In this document: piece after piece, positions 33,112 through 41,960 of the stretch
Layout of the letters: each line of letters starts with the position of its first letter
Numbering within the stretch: the stretch's first letter is position 1
Assembly (NCBI GenBank): GCA_024642465.1
Contig: JAHEBA010000021.1
Span: 1 to 43,017, forward strand
Direction of reading: 5' to 3'
Length of the DNA stretch: 43,017 nt
Source: Alphaproteobacteria bacterium
GTDB lineage: Bacteria; Pseudomonadota; Alphaproteobacteria; Rhizobiales; Aestuariivirgaceae
Program-made: the position numbers and the translations under genes
The notes under the pieces: generated by a model
Database searches by the model: none
Seen by the model: only the letters and a program-made list of their open reading frames with translations
What the model was told of the DNA's origin: nothing

Positions 33112-33168
33112 TCTGGTCGAACAGCTTTGCTCGCCAAGGCTCGCGCCGTTCTCCATACCCGGCGCGAG
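33112..33168 (+). repeat. Dispersed repeat R3, copy 2, with hairpin
   Basis: TGGTCGAACAGCTTTGCTCG...CTCGCGCCGTTCTCCAT matches 22967-23022. Here the right block also forms a perfect hairpin, CTCGCGCC (33140-33147) with GGCGCGAG (33161-33168). It fills the space between the DUF2892 gene and the convergent P1-peptidase gene. Confidence 0.65.
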
Positions 33169-33171
33169 ACG

Positions 33172-34257
33172 TTAGAGTCTGCCGGCCTGTTTGAGCAGGG
33201 CGACGAGGCCGTCGCGCGGCAGGGCGCGGATGGTGAAGCCATCCTTGCCGGTCATGTCCTCGTTGCAGATCATGGCATCGAGCACGGCTTCCTCGACCGT
33301 GTCGACCACAGCCTCGAACAAGGGGTCCAGTTCGCTGTCTGCCAGTGCGTCGAGATGGCGAACGCCGGCGGACGACAGTACCTGTGCGTTGGCGGTTGAA
33401 AAGGCGAGGAAGATGTCGCCCGAGGAGTGATGGCCGATGGTGCCGGTGCGGCCAAGCCCGACCGGCACGCGCCGGGCCAGCCGCTTCAACTGGTGCGGCA
33501 GGAGCGGTGCGTCGGTTGCGATGACGGCGATGATGGAGCCGGTGCCGCGGTCGAGAAATTCTCCACCCTTCAGCTCGCGGCCCACAGGCACGCCGAGCAC
33601 GGTGAGTTCGGGCCGGCGGCCGAAATTCGACTGCACGAAGGTGCCCAGCGTGAAGCCTGTGCCGCCTGCCGTCACCTGCCGCGATGCGGTGCCGCAACCG
33701 CCCTTGAACTCGTAGGTCATCATGCCGGTGCCGCCGCCGACGGAGCCCAGCTCCAGAGGACCGGACGCTGCCGTGTCGAGGGCCTCGAAGACGTGCTGAT
33801 CCTTCACGTGGAAGCCGTTGATGTCGTTGAGATAACCGTCGTAGGTCTCGGCTGAGACGGGCAGCCCCCAGTCCTGGCCGGTGCCGATGCCGTTCTTCAG
33901 CAGCCATTGCAGCGTGGCGTCGCGCGTTGCCCCGCACGAGGCGGTGTTGGTGATGGTAATGGGGGTCTGCAGTTCACCGGCTTCCTCGATCCAGATTGTG
34001 CCGGTCATCTCACCATTGCCGTTGAACGAATGGTAGCCTGCCATGCAGGGCGCTGCGGCGCCGCTTCTGCCGCGCGGCAGGATGGCGGTGACGCCCGTTC
34101 GGACGCTGTCACCTGCAATGATCGTCGAATAGCCGACCTCGACGCCATCCACGTCGGTGATGGCATTCGAGGGGCCGGGCGTACCCGTTAGCGGCAGGCC
34201 GAGGCCTCTGGCGCGGAGCTTGCCGCCGGGAGTTTTCATCAAGTGTGCAGAGGTCAT
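33172..34257 (-). CDS. P1 family peptidase (DmpA-like)
   Basis: A 361-residue hydrolase of the DmpA/BapA family, which are Ntn-fold aminopeptidases that process their own chain to expose an N-terminal nucleophile. Recognisable segments are GLPLTGTPGPSNAITDVDGV at the N-terminus, VGGGTGMMTYEFKGGCGTAS (173-192, the conserved region that leads to the self-cleavage site), and GTGSIIAVIATDAPLLPHQL. Members cleave D- or beta-amino acid peptides or amides; the substrate here is not defined. The start may be 34257 or the Met codon at 34239. It is divergent from the FAD oxidase gene. No signal peptide is seen, so it is cytoplasmic. Confidence 0.88.
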   Translation of the reverse strand: MTSAHLMKTPGGKLRARGLGLPLTGTPGPSNAITDVDGVEVGYSTIIAGDSVRTGVTAILPRGRSGAAAPCMAGYHSFNGNGEMTGTIWIEEAGELQTPITITNTASCGATRDATLQWLLKNGIGTGQDWGLPVSAETYDGYLNDINGFHVKDQHVFEALDTAASGPLELGSVGGGTGMMTYEFKGGCGTASRQVTAGGTGFTLGTFVQSNFGRRPELTVLGVPVGRELKGGEFLDRGTGSIIAVIATDAPLLPHQLKRLARRVPVGLGRTGTIGHHSSGDIFLAFSTANAQVLSSAGVRHLDALADSELDPLFEAVVDTVEEAVLDAMICNEDMTGKDGFTIRALPRDGLVALLKQAGRL

Positions 34258-34330
34258 AAGCAGGCTGGTGAAGACGCTGGATTCGCGCCATCATGCGGGC
34301 AAAAGGACAACATCGGCAAGGGGGGTTGCA

Positions 34331-35755
34331 ATGGCGCTGCCGGACGGTTTCATCATCGCACTGGAGCAGGTGTGCAAGGTGCGCAGCGGGGAAGCGGTGG
34401 CCGCAATGGACCCCGGCGTGGATGCGGGCAACCTGGGTGCAGGCGTGGTCGCGCTGCCAACATCGACCGGACAGGTGCAGTCTATCATCAAGCTGTGCAG
34501 TGCGCACAGGGTGCCGGTGGTGACGCACGGCGGGCGGACCGGCCTGGCCCAGGCCGGAGTGAGCGCGCCGGGGCAACTGGTGGTGGACATGGCGGGCATG
34601 AACCGGGTGGGCGCGCCCGACCCGGCAGCGGGATGCATCGAGGTTGAGGCAGGCGCGACGCTGCACGCAGTGCAGGAGGCCTGCAAGGCGGTGGGCCGCA
34701 CGCCGGGCATCGACCTAGCAGCACGCGGGTCTGCCACCATAGGCGGAATGATCTCGACCAATGCAGGCGGCATGGAAGCCTTCCGCTGCGGGGTGATGCG
34801 CCATCGCGTTCTGGGGCTGGAGGCGGTGCTGCCGGACGGCACGGTGATGTCGGATCTGACCCGGGTGACCAAGGTCAACGAGGGGCTCGACATCAAGCAC
34901 CTGCTGATTGGGGCGGAGGGCAGGCTCGGCATCGTGACGCGTGCAATGCTGAAGCTTGAACCGCTGGAGCAGGCGGCTGCAACGGCGCTGACGGGCTTTG
35001 CCAGTGCGGCGGATGCGGTGACGGCGTTTCACGCGATGCGCTTGGCGGGCGGGTTGCTGCGGGCGGAGGTAATGTGGCGGGCGTACGTGGACATCGTCTC
35101 GCAGGCGTGCGGCCTGCCGGAGGTGGCAACGACCTGCAGCGGCGACGTGCTGGTGCTGTTCGAGGTGGCCGGCGGCAGCTTCGAGGACGCCCAGGGCCGG
35201 CTGGAGGCAAGCCTTGAACGGCTCGCGGAAGACGGCATCCTGGTAGATGCGATCATCGCCCAGAACGTGCGACAGCAGCAGGATTTCTGGCGGGTGCGCG
35301 AAGACAGCTTCGCGGTTGAAAGCACGTGGCCCAACGGTCTCTGGTATGACGTGACGGTGCCGCTCGATCAGCTCGACGCCTATGCCAGGGAACTGCAGGA
35401 CAGGGTGTCGGGCCTGCCGGGCGAGTGCTTCCTGAGCGTGATCGGGCACCTTGGAGACGGCAACCTGCACATCACGATCTGTGTGCCCGCCGATGCGACA
35501 GTTTCCAAGAAACAGGCCGACGAGGCGGTATTCGAAGGCCTGAAGCAGATGGGTGGTTCGATCTCGGCGGAGCATGGCATCGGGCTGGAAAAAATGGCGG
35601 CACTCGCCTGTCACGGCGATCCGGGCAGGCTGTTTGCGGCACGGCTGGTGGCCCGGGCGCTCGACCCACTCGGCCTGATGAACCCCGGCAAGGTTCAGGC
35701 TTTAACGTCCTCAAGTCCTGCCCTCACGTGCCCAGCTCCACGCAGCGCAACCTAA
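34331..35755 (+). CDS. FAD-binding oxidase, GlcD / D-2-hydroxy acid dehydrogenase type
   Basis: A 474-residue PCMH-type flavoprotein that oxidises a D-2-hydroxy acid such as glycolate, lactate or 2-hydroxyglutarate. The FAD-binding segment has THGGRTGL (65-72) and GSATIGGMISTNAGGMEAFR. The C-terminal domain shows GHLGDGNLHI and SAEHGIGLEKMA, which bind metal and substrate. The family normally ends soon after GLMNPGKV. Here an extra tail of about 19 residues (from QALTSSSPALT) runs into the remnant of a different gene, so the original stop was probably lost. The start at 34331 follows AAGGGGG. No GlcE/GlcF partner is near. Confidence 0.87.
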   Translation: MALPDGFIIALEQVCKVRSGEAVAAMDPGVDAGNLGAGVVALPTSTGQVQSIIKLCSAHRVPVVTHGGRTGLAQAGVSAPGQLVVDMAGMNRVGAPDPAAGCIEVEAGATLHAVQEACKAVGRTPGIDLAARGSATIGGMISTNAGGMEAFRCGVMRHRVLGLEAVLPDGTVMSDLTRVTKVNEGLDIKHLLIGAEGRLGIVTRAMLKLEPLEQAAATALTGFASAADAVTAFHAMRLAGGLLRAEVMWRAYVDIVSQACGLPEVATTCSGDVLVLFEVAGGSFEDAQGRLEASLERLAEDGILVDAIIAQNVRQQQDFWRVREDSFAVESTWPNGLWYDVTVPLDQLDAYARELQDRVSGLPGECFLSVIGHLGDGNLHITICVPADATVSKKQADEAVFEGLKQMGGSISAEHGIGLEKMAALACHGDPGRLFAARLVARALDPLGLMNPGKVQALTSSSPALTCPAPRSAT

Positions 35756-35871
35756 TCAAGGCGTCTGCATCGAGCCCTGAAAAGTACTTCGACCCGCCGT
35801 CCAATGCGGCGCTGGTGAAGAACTTCCAGATGATCGCGGACGAGCTGCGCCGCTTGGACCTGAGCAAGTAG
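35728..35871 (+). pseudogene. 3' remnant of a TadG-like (vWA pilus assembly) gene
   Basis: The frame that ends at 35871 encodes NLIKASASSPEKYFD followed by NAALVKNFQMIADELRRLDLSK-type sequence. This is the classic C-terminus of TadG-like vWA proteins of the Flp/Tad pilus (pattern CAxSPxxYFD...L...F..IA..L..LRL). Only about the last 45 residues are left. A GTG at 35728 could in theory start a 47-residue peptide, but a gene fragment is more likely. It overlaps the end of the GlcD-like gene and keeps its own terminator (35914-35947). No other tad genes are in the window. Confidence 0.65.
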
Positions 35872-35913
35872 GGCTCCGTGCGCCGGCCGAACCGTCGAGC
35901 GAACAGAAAAAGA

Positions 35914-35947
35914 AAACGCGCAAGGCGGTCTCCCGTCTTGCGCGTTT
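35914..35947. terminator. Bidirectional terminator hairpin
   Basis: A perfect 11-bp stem, AAACGCGCAAG (35914-35924) with CTTGCGCGTTT (35937-35947). An A-rich tract lies on the left and CCTCTTT on the right. It works best for minus-strand transcripts but can also stop the plus-strand GlcD/TadG transcript. Confidence 0.7.
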
Positions 35948-36273
35948 CCTCTTTGCCGTCTCGTTGATCCGGACCTTCTGCGAACGGCCACTTTCCCGAA
36001 GGTGGACGGCCATCAAACAAGCCCGAAAGCCTGCGATCAGGGCTGTCCTCGTGCGCTCAGCGTCAGGACCGGCGATGCCGGCAAGGGGTATCTGGTTCGC
36101 CGCAGTTTCCTAAGAAAATCAAGACTTTCCAGTTCCCACCAACGTTCGAAAAGTCGCCTCTCCGGTTGTTGATGGAGAAATCGTGCAGCCAATTTGCCGC
36201 AGCTGCAATGGGCCTGCGGCGTTTTCAACAGCTTATCCACCGAAAAGCCTCCGCAAACGGAAGGCCGGGCGAT
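35948..36273. other. 326-bp region with no supported gene
   Basis: No convincing coding frame. The only recognisable element is a DnaA-box-like TTATCCACC at 36233-36241 inside TTTTCAACAGCTTATCCACC. A single copy without other boxes or an AT-rich unwinding region is not evidence for an origin. Confidence 0.5.
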
Positions 36274-38331
36274 TCAGAGGTCCTTGCACAGGCGAAGTGC
36301 GTCGTAGATTCCGGCGTGAATGTTGCGGGACGCAACCGCGTCGCCGATGCGGAAAAGCTGGTAGGCGCCATCCGGGTTGCGCACGACCTGCTGGGGCTGG
36401 CCCGCAACTAGGGCTTCGTAGTCGACCTCGCCGTGATTGCGCGAACCCGGCTTGAGCTCGAAGTAGAGATCATCCAGCGGCGTGGTGGCGTACTCGACGA
36501 CGACCTGGTCGACCAGACGCTCGCCTATGACGGCGTCGTTGTAGGGGCTGGTGAGGGTGGCGGCAATCTTGTTGCCCTCGCGGCGCAGGCTGTGAACGCG
36601 GGTCATGGTGGTGATCGCCGCGCCGTGGCCCTGCAGCTTCTCGACATATGGCACAAGGTTCAGGCCACCGATCTCGGGCGCGAACATGCGTTCGGGCGAG
36701 ACGATCTCGAACTTGCTGCCCGTGGCCATGATGACTTCCGAGGCTGCCATGCCGGGATGGGCGCCGTTGTCGTCGTACAACAGCACGTCTTCACCGATGC
36801 TGGCGTCGCCGGAAATGACGTCCCAGCTCGACGTGGCAAGCTCGCCACCGTGGGCAATGCCGTCTTCACGCGGCAGTCCGCCGGTGGCGACGATGACGAC
36901 GTCCGGGGATAGCGCGGCAACATTGCCGGCTTCTGCGTAGGTGTTGTAGCGCACGTCGACGCCAAGCTTGTCGAGCTGGGCCACGCGCCAGTCGATGATG
37001 CCGATCAGTTCGGCGCGGCGCTTGACCTTGGCTGCCAGGCGGACCTGACCGCCGGCGTGGGGAGCGGCTTCGAGCAGAGTGACCTTGTGGCCGCGCTCTG
37101 CCGACACCCGCGCGGCTTCGAGCCCGGCCGGACCGGCGCCCACGATGACGATGTGCCGGGCTGCGCCGGAGGTCGTCGGTATGTCGTGCGGCATGGTGGC
37201 CTCGCGGCCCGTCGCGGCGTTGTGGGCGCAGGCAGTCCCACGGCCTTCGTAGATGCGGTCGAGGCAGTAGGTGGCGCCGACGCAGGGGCGCACGTCGTCC
37301 TCGCGGCCTTCGGCCACCTTCCGGCCGATCTGCGGATCGGCGATGTGGGCACGGGTCATGCCGACCATGTCGAGCTTGCCCTCGGCGACGGCGTGGCGGG
37401 CGGTGGCGACATCGTTGATACGGGCGGCGTGGAACACGGGGAACTTCGTTTCAGCGCGCACCTGGCCGGCGAAGTCAAGGTGCGGCGCAGACGCCATGCC
37501 GGTGACGGGTATGACGCGCGACAGCGGACCATCGTGCTCGATGTGGCCGCGAATGATGTTGAGGAAGTCGACGTGACCGGAGGCGATCATGCGGCGGCAA
37601 ATCTCGAGGCCCTCGTCGCGCGAGATGCCTTTTTCCATGTCTTCGTCTGCCACCAGCCGCAGACCGACGATATAGTCAGGCCCGACGCGCTTCCGGATGG
37701 CTTCGAGCACCTGGAAGGTGAAGCGCAGCCGGTTGTCGAGAGAGCCGCCATGCTCGTCGGTGCGATCGTTGATGGCGGGCGACCAGAACGAGTCCAGCAG
37801 GTGGCCGTAGCATTCCAGCTCGAAGCCGTCCAGGCCGGCCTCCTTCACGCGTTCGGCGGCATCTGCGTAGTCCGCGATGATGCGCTCCATGTCCCAGTCT
37901 TCCATAATCTTGGGGAAGGCGCGGTGGGCGGGTTCGCGGACGTTGGAGGGCGAGACCACGGGCAGCCAGTCGGCGCCGTTCCAGACGGTGCGGCGGCCGA
38001 GGTGGGTGAGCTGGATCATGCAGGCCGCGCCGTGCTCATGGCAGGCATCGGCCATGCGCTTCAGCCACGGCACGATCTCGTCGCGGTAGGCATGCAGGTT
38101 GCCGAACACGGGGCTTGAGTCGCGCGAGACGACGGCCGACCCGGCGGTCATGGTGAGCGCGATGCCGCCTTTCGCCTTTTCCTCGTGGTAGCGGATATAC
38201 TGGTCCTTGGGCAGACCATCCTCGTGGTAGTTGGGCTCGTGGGAGGTGGACATCAGCCGGTTGCGCAGCGTCAGGTGCTTGAGCTGGAACGGCTGCAGAA
38301 GCGGGTCATTTGCGCGGTGCACGGTGGTCAT
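36274..38331 (-). CDS. Fe-S flavoenzyme, 2,4-dienoyl-CoA reductase / trimethylamine dehydrogenase family
   Basis: A 685-residue two-part enzyme. An N-terminal old-yellow-enzyme barrel binds FMN (about 1-340, with ECYGHLLDSFWSPAIN and a GMTRAHIADP phosphate-site motif). A C-terminal pyridine-nucleotide disulfide-type domain starts at VIVGAGPAG (about 395). The Fe-S loop reads C350-VGATY-C356 ... C368. The family has C-x2-C-x2/3-C-x11/12-C, and here the second cysteine is Ala353. Related enzymes with this altered loop demethylate N-methylated amino acids such as N-methylproline. Catabolism of an N-methylated compound is therefore a reasonable guess. The MFS gene upstream on the same strand may supply the substrate. 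Confidence 0.87.
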   Translation of the reverse strand: MTTVHRANDPLLQPFQLKHLTLRNRLMSTSHEPNYHEDGLPKDQYIRYHEEKAKGGIALTMTAGSAVVSRDSSPVFGNLHAYRDEIVPWLKRMADACHEHGAACMIQLTHLGRRTVWNGADWLPVVSPSNVREPAHRAFPKIMEDWDMERIIADYADAAERVKEAGLDGFELECYGHLLDSFWSPAINDRTDEHGGSLDNRLRFTFQVLEAIRKRVGPDYIVGLRLVADEDMEKGISRDEGLEICRRMIASGHVDFLNIIRGHIEHDGPLSRVIPVTGMASAPHLDFAGQVRAETKFPVFHAARINDVATARHAVAEGKLDMVGMTRAHIADPQIGRKVAEGREDDVRPCVGATYCLDRIYEGRGTACAHNAATGREATMPHDIPTTSGAARHIVIVGAGPAGLEAARVSAERGHKVTLLEAAPHAGGQVRLAAKVKRRAELIGIIDWRVAQLDKLGVDVRYNTYAEAGNVAALSPDVVIVATGGLPREDGIAHGGELATSSWDVISGDASIGEDVLLYDDNGAHPGMAASEVIMATGSKFEIVSPERMFAPEIGGLNLVPYVEKLQGHGAAITTMTRVHSLRREGNKIAATLTSPYNDAVIGERLVDQVVVEYATTPLDDLYFELKPGSRNHGEVDYEALVAGQPQQVVRNPDGAYQLFRIGDAVASRNIHAGIYDALRLCKDL

Positions 38332-38439
38332 GTCTAAAGCCCTCCGGTGAAATTTGAGCCGAAAGCCTAGCGGCAAGGGTTCTGGGTTGGCCAGTATCTG
38401 GAGCGACGGTTTGCTGCCTCAATGCGCCAGCGCACCGCG

Positions 38440-39666
38440 CTATTCCGCCGGTGTGGCAACGGCCGCGGAGGCGCGGTTGAGCAGGGTTTCGTTACCCTCG
38501 CGCGGGTCGCGCGGAATCAGCAACGACAGCAGTAGCGACACGCAGGCCATGGCGGCGCCGGCGAGGAAAACCCACGACGGATGCTGCAGCCACATCAGTC
38601 CGAACAGAACCGGTATCACCACGGCGGCGATGTGGTTGATGGTGAAGGCGACGCCGGCGGTGGGTGCGATATCGGATGGGTCTGCGATCTTCTGGAAGTA
38701 GGTCTTCATGGCGATGGCCATGGCGAAGAAGGCGTGGTCGACGAGGTACAGGCCCGCGGCAATCCACGGGTTCTGCACAAAGGCGTAGGCCAGGAACACA
38801 CCGATCAGACCGATATATTCCAGCATCAGCATGCGGCGTTCGCCCAGTCGGATGATGAGGTTGCCGATCTTCGGCGCAACCCACATGTTGAAAACGGCAT
38901 TGGCCAGGAACAGGCCGGTAATGGCGGCGACGGAGAAGCCGAACTTCTCGACCATCATGAAACCGGCGAACACGATGAATATCTGCCGCCGCGCGCCGGA
39001 CATGAAGGTGAGCGCGTAGTAGAGCCAGTAGCGCTTGCGCATCAGCAGGTGCTTGCGCTGCGGCACGTCCTCGCGGAACTTGGAAAAGCCGAACCAGGCC
39101 AGCAACGCGATCAGCATGGTGACGCCGCCACCGGCGAGATAGACCGACGAGAAGTCGAGTTCGAGCAGCTTCCAGGTGAGGAAGATCAGCGCGTAAGCCG
39201 CGATGGTCGCGAACGATCCGGCAGCGATGATGCGGCCGAGCTGGCGCGGCGCTTCGGCCTTGGGCAGCCACTGCAGGGCGAGCGACTGGTTGACAGTCTC
39301 GAAATAGTGGAAGCCCGCCGACATGATGAAGGTGGTGATGTAGAAGCCCATCGCGGTGGGAAAGAAGCCCGTTATGGCCGTACCCAGCCCGCACAGCGCC
39401 AGCGACAGGACGGCGAAGGTCTGCTCGCGCCAGACGAAATAGAGGAAGATGGCGGTGAAGGCGAGGAAGCCGGGGATTTCCCGCACCGACTGGAGGATGC
39501 CGATTTCCTTGCCGGTGAAGCTGGCGGCCTCGATGGCGAAATTGTTGAGCAGTGCCGACCAAGTGGAAAACGCGATGGCGTTGCCTGCCACCATGAGGAT
39601 GAGCAGATTGGCGGGGGTGCGCCAACCGCTGGCCTCGGACAGGGATATCTCGGTGTGCCGGCTCAT
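38440..39666 (-). CDS. MFS transporter
   Basis: A 408-residue carrier with about twelve hydrophobic helices. The N-terminal half contains GKEIGILQSVREIPGFLAFT, and the central loop is basic (KFREDVPQRKHLLMRKRYW). Its subfamily is seen in alphaproteobacteria near flavin-dependent demethylases and OYE-type genes. The substrate cannot be read from the sequence. It lies 108 bases upstream of the Fe-S flavoenzyme on the same strand, so uptake of that enzyme's substrate is plausible. The start at 39666 (MSRHTEISLS) is clear. Confidence 0.85.
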   Translation of the reverse strand: MSRHTEISLSEASGWRTPANLLILMVAGNAIAFSTWSALLNNFAIEAASFTGKEIGILQSVREIPGFLAFTAIFLYFVWREQTFAVLSLALCGLGTAITGFFPTAMGFYITTFIMSAGFHYFETVNQSLALQWLPKAEAPRQLGRIIAAGSFATIAAYALIFLTWKLLELDFSSVYLAGGGVTMLIALLAWFGFSKFREDVPQRKHLLMRKRYWLYYALTFMSGARRQIFIVFAGFMMVEKFGFSVAAITGLFLANAVFNMWVAPKIGNLIIRLGERRMLMLEYIGLIGVFLAYAFVQNPWIAAGLYLVDHAFFAMAIAMKTYFQKIADPSDIAPTAGVAFTINHIAAVVIPVLFGLMWLQHPSWVFLAGAAMACVSLLLSLLIPRDPREGNETLLNRASAAVATPAE

Positions 39667-39708
39667 GGTGGCGAGAAGCTAGCACCACGAATCGGGCAAG
39701 TCGTTATG

Positions 39709-40986
39709 CTATTTTGCCGACAGTGCCTGTACCAGAGGCATGACTACCTGGCGCAAACGTGCCGGCGTGTGGCGGTAGGCAAGCCGGGCCAGCGGCCTGA
39801 GCAGCCTGATGTAGACGGTGCAATGCAGCCAGCCGCGCGGGGTGAGCGGGGCGGCATGATAGGCTACCTGAACCTCGCCCGACGACCATGAGGCCTTGTA
39901 GGCGTCGCCCGGCACCATCAGGTCGAACGTATCCATGCCGTCGGCCAGCGCAAGGCGCTGGGACTGGTCCATGTGAAGCCGGGCCGGTGACAGGCCGGTC
40001 AGTTCCGGATCGTGGCCGGTGATGAATGCGCAGTGGCGGCCTCGATAGCGCAGGCCGAGTTCATGGGAGATGCGGCGTTGGCCGGCCTTCAGGGTGGTGA
40101 CGACGGGCTGCAGCGCTGCAGTGGCTGGCGAAGTGCCGAGCGCCAGCAGGAAGTCCATGAGTTTCGGATGGGCGAGAGGCAACGAGATCAGACCGCGCTC
40201 CGCAATCCAGGCCTGCTTGTTGCCGACGACGGAATGGCGCAGCTCTTCATAGCCGGGGCCGGACTTGTCTGCATCGAAAGAAATGTCACCCAGCTTGCCG
40301 ATGGCGGCAGCGATCTTATTGCGGCGGCGCTGCACCTTGGTGTAGCGGGCCTGATAGGCCTCGTCGCCATCGAAGGAGGACAGGTCCATGAAGGGCGCGG
40401 TTTCACAATACCCGACGGGGCAAGATGGCGGGCAGCGAAGCGGGCCGCGACGCTGCCTTCGCGCACATGCCGCAGGTAGACGAGATCTATGCCGCCGTGG
40501 GGACCTGACGGCATCGAACATTGCATCGAGAACGGCGTCGGTGCGAGAGGCTGGATGGCACAGGATGCCGCCGTACTGGGCGAAGGGTTCGCTGAGGGCG
40601 CGCAGGATGCGCGGACCGGACTCGACACAAATCATTACCGGCAGCACGGCGACAAGCTTGCCCGACTGACGGATCGTTACGATGCACAGCTGCGGCGAAC
40701 CGGCATCGCCAAGGAAGGCCGTGGCCTAGGCGCGGCACCAGTCGTGGCTCTGGAACACCAGAGAGCTGTCGTTGCAGGCGTCTTCCAGCGCAAGCCATTC
40801 GGTGCGCAAGGCTTCGAGTTCTTGCCGGGTGGTGAGGCAGCTCGCGGTCAGCTGCGGTGTCTTGCGGCTGGCTGAACCGGGTGAAAGCTGGAAGGCAGCC
40901 AGTTTGTCTCGCCCGGATGGCGCATCAACCGTGGCGGCATCGTCGAACTGTCTCGAAATGATACTTGCCAAGAGTTTTGTCTTCAT
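39709..40986 (-). pseudogene. Broken CelD/BcsL-type GNAT acetyltransferase gene
   Basis: The natural start is the ATG at 40986 (MKTKLLASIISRQ), leading to the family segment LTTRQELEALRTEWLALEDA and VFQSHDWCRA. An in-frame TAG then stops it at about 40726, where a Trp codon would fit (CRA-stop-ATAFLGD). The same frame resumes. At about 40495-40512 it shifts to another frame (HGGIDLVYLRHVREGS, ARFAARHLAPSG) and returns at about 40395-40430 to ETAPFMDLSSFDGDEAY and the GNAT-fold C-terminus (KAGQRRISHELGLRYRGRHC). One nonsense codon plus two compensating frameshifts indicate a pseudogene, unless the assembly has errors. Intact relatives are linked to cellulose or exopolysaccharide synthesis. Confidence 0.75.
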
Positions 40987-41209
40987 ACGGACGTGATCAA
41001 GGACCTGTGCGAGGCACAAGAGCAAGAAACGTACCGCTAGGAGATTGCCCCAAAGTTAAGGCTTTCCCGAAAAGACAGGGAACTCCCGGTCCGCAGAGGG
41101 GCTGAACGCCGGCCGGGAGCGTCAATGCTCCGGAAGGACAGGGAACCGCAAGAGGGGGGCAAAAATGGTCCTGGCCTGCCGGATGCAAAGTTGGAGTGCA
41201 GCGGATGCG

Positions 41210-41824
41210 TCAGTTGGCGCTGTTGCTGCCTTCGCTGGCGTCATCGTCGCCGTCATCGTCCTGACCGTCCTGGCCGCCCTGCATCATGCGCTGGCGCCAC
41301 TTGCCACGTCCGCGGCGGTCCTCCTTGCTGAGCACGCCGTCACCGTTGCGGTCCATGCGCTCGACGATATCGGCCAACGGGTCCTTGTATTCATCCAGGG
41401 TGATGGCGGCGTCACCGTCGCGGTCGAACTGCTGGAACTCGCGCACGATGCGCTCGGCACGGGCCTTGAGGTAGAGCTGCTTGAATTCGTCCAGGCTCAG
41501 CTTGCCGTCATTGTTGGCGTCGAACTCCTTGAGCCAGGCCTCACGGTTGGAGTCGATTTCCTCCTGGGTGAGCTTGCTGTCCTTGTTGGCGTCATAGCGT
41601 TCCATCATGTAGCGGCTTGCGCGCATGCCGTGACCGCGGCCATGACCGCGGTGCTCCAAGCCGCGGCCTTCGCCATCGCCGTGCATCATCCCGTGCATGC
41701 CGCCGCCCTGCATTCCGTAGCCGCCGTGCATGCGGCCTTCGCGATGTGCCCAGGCCGAACCGGCAACGGCCGTGCCTGCAATGGCAATGGCTGCTGCGAT
41801 GGCGATTTTTGCTGAAGTCTTCAT
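41210..41824 (-). CDS. Periplasmic EF-hand calcium-binding protein
   Basis: A 204-residue exported protein. The signal peptide (about 1-26, ending GSAWA) is followed by a His/Gly/Met-rich spacer (about 28-67; MHGGYGMQGGGMHGMMHG), which could bind copper or other metals. Four EF-hand loops then come at 78-89 (DANKDSKLTQEE), 102-113 (DANNDGKLSLDE), 134-145 (DRDGDAAITLDE) and 158-169 (DRNGDGVLSKED). The tail is Asp/Gly-rich. Calcium binding by these loops is expected; the cellular role is unknown. It is a single gene, 130 bases from the TerB gene. Confidence 0.88.
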   Translation of the reverse strand: MKTSAKIAIAAAIAIAGTAVAGSAWAHREGRMHGGYGMQGGGMHGMMHGDGEGRGLEHRGHGRGHGMRASRYMMERYDANKDSKLTQEEIDSNREAWLKEFDANNDGKLSLDEFKQLYLKARAERIVREFQQFDRDGDAAITLDEYKDPLADIVERMDRNGDGVLSKEDRRGRGKWRQRMMQGGQDGQDDDGDDDASEGSNSAN

Positions 41825-41960
41825 GTGACCTTCCTTTCGGGTTGGTTCATTGGTGGGTTGTCCGATGCCCCTAAGACAGACAACGGCGGCATATCCCGTC
41901 GCGTGCGGAACATTACAATCCGGTCATGGTGACGATGTGACGGCAGCCGGCCGACGCCGG

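Noticed and set aside
36037..36240. 67-codon minus-strand frame with FERWWELESLDFLRKL
   Set aside because: It looks mildly protein-like but has no start signal or recognisable family, and sits in a non-coding gap; not supportable.
36233..36241. DnaA box TTATCCACC as replication origin
   Set aside because: A single imperfect box with no cluster, no AT-rich unwinding element and no origin-linked genes.
41026..41209. Structured riboswitch upstream of the CelD-type pseudogene
   Set aside because: Contains two GACAGGGAAC direct repeats and a GAGC-attgac-GCTC hairpin, but no known riboswitch core could be matched.
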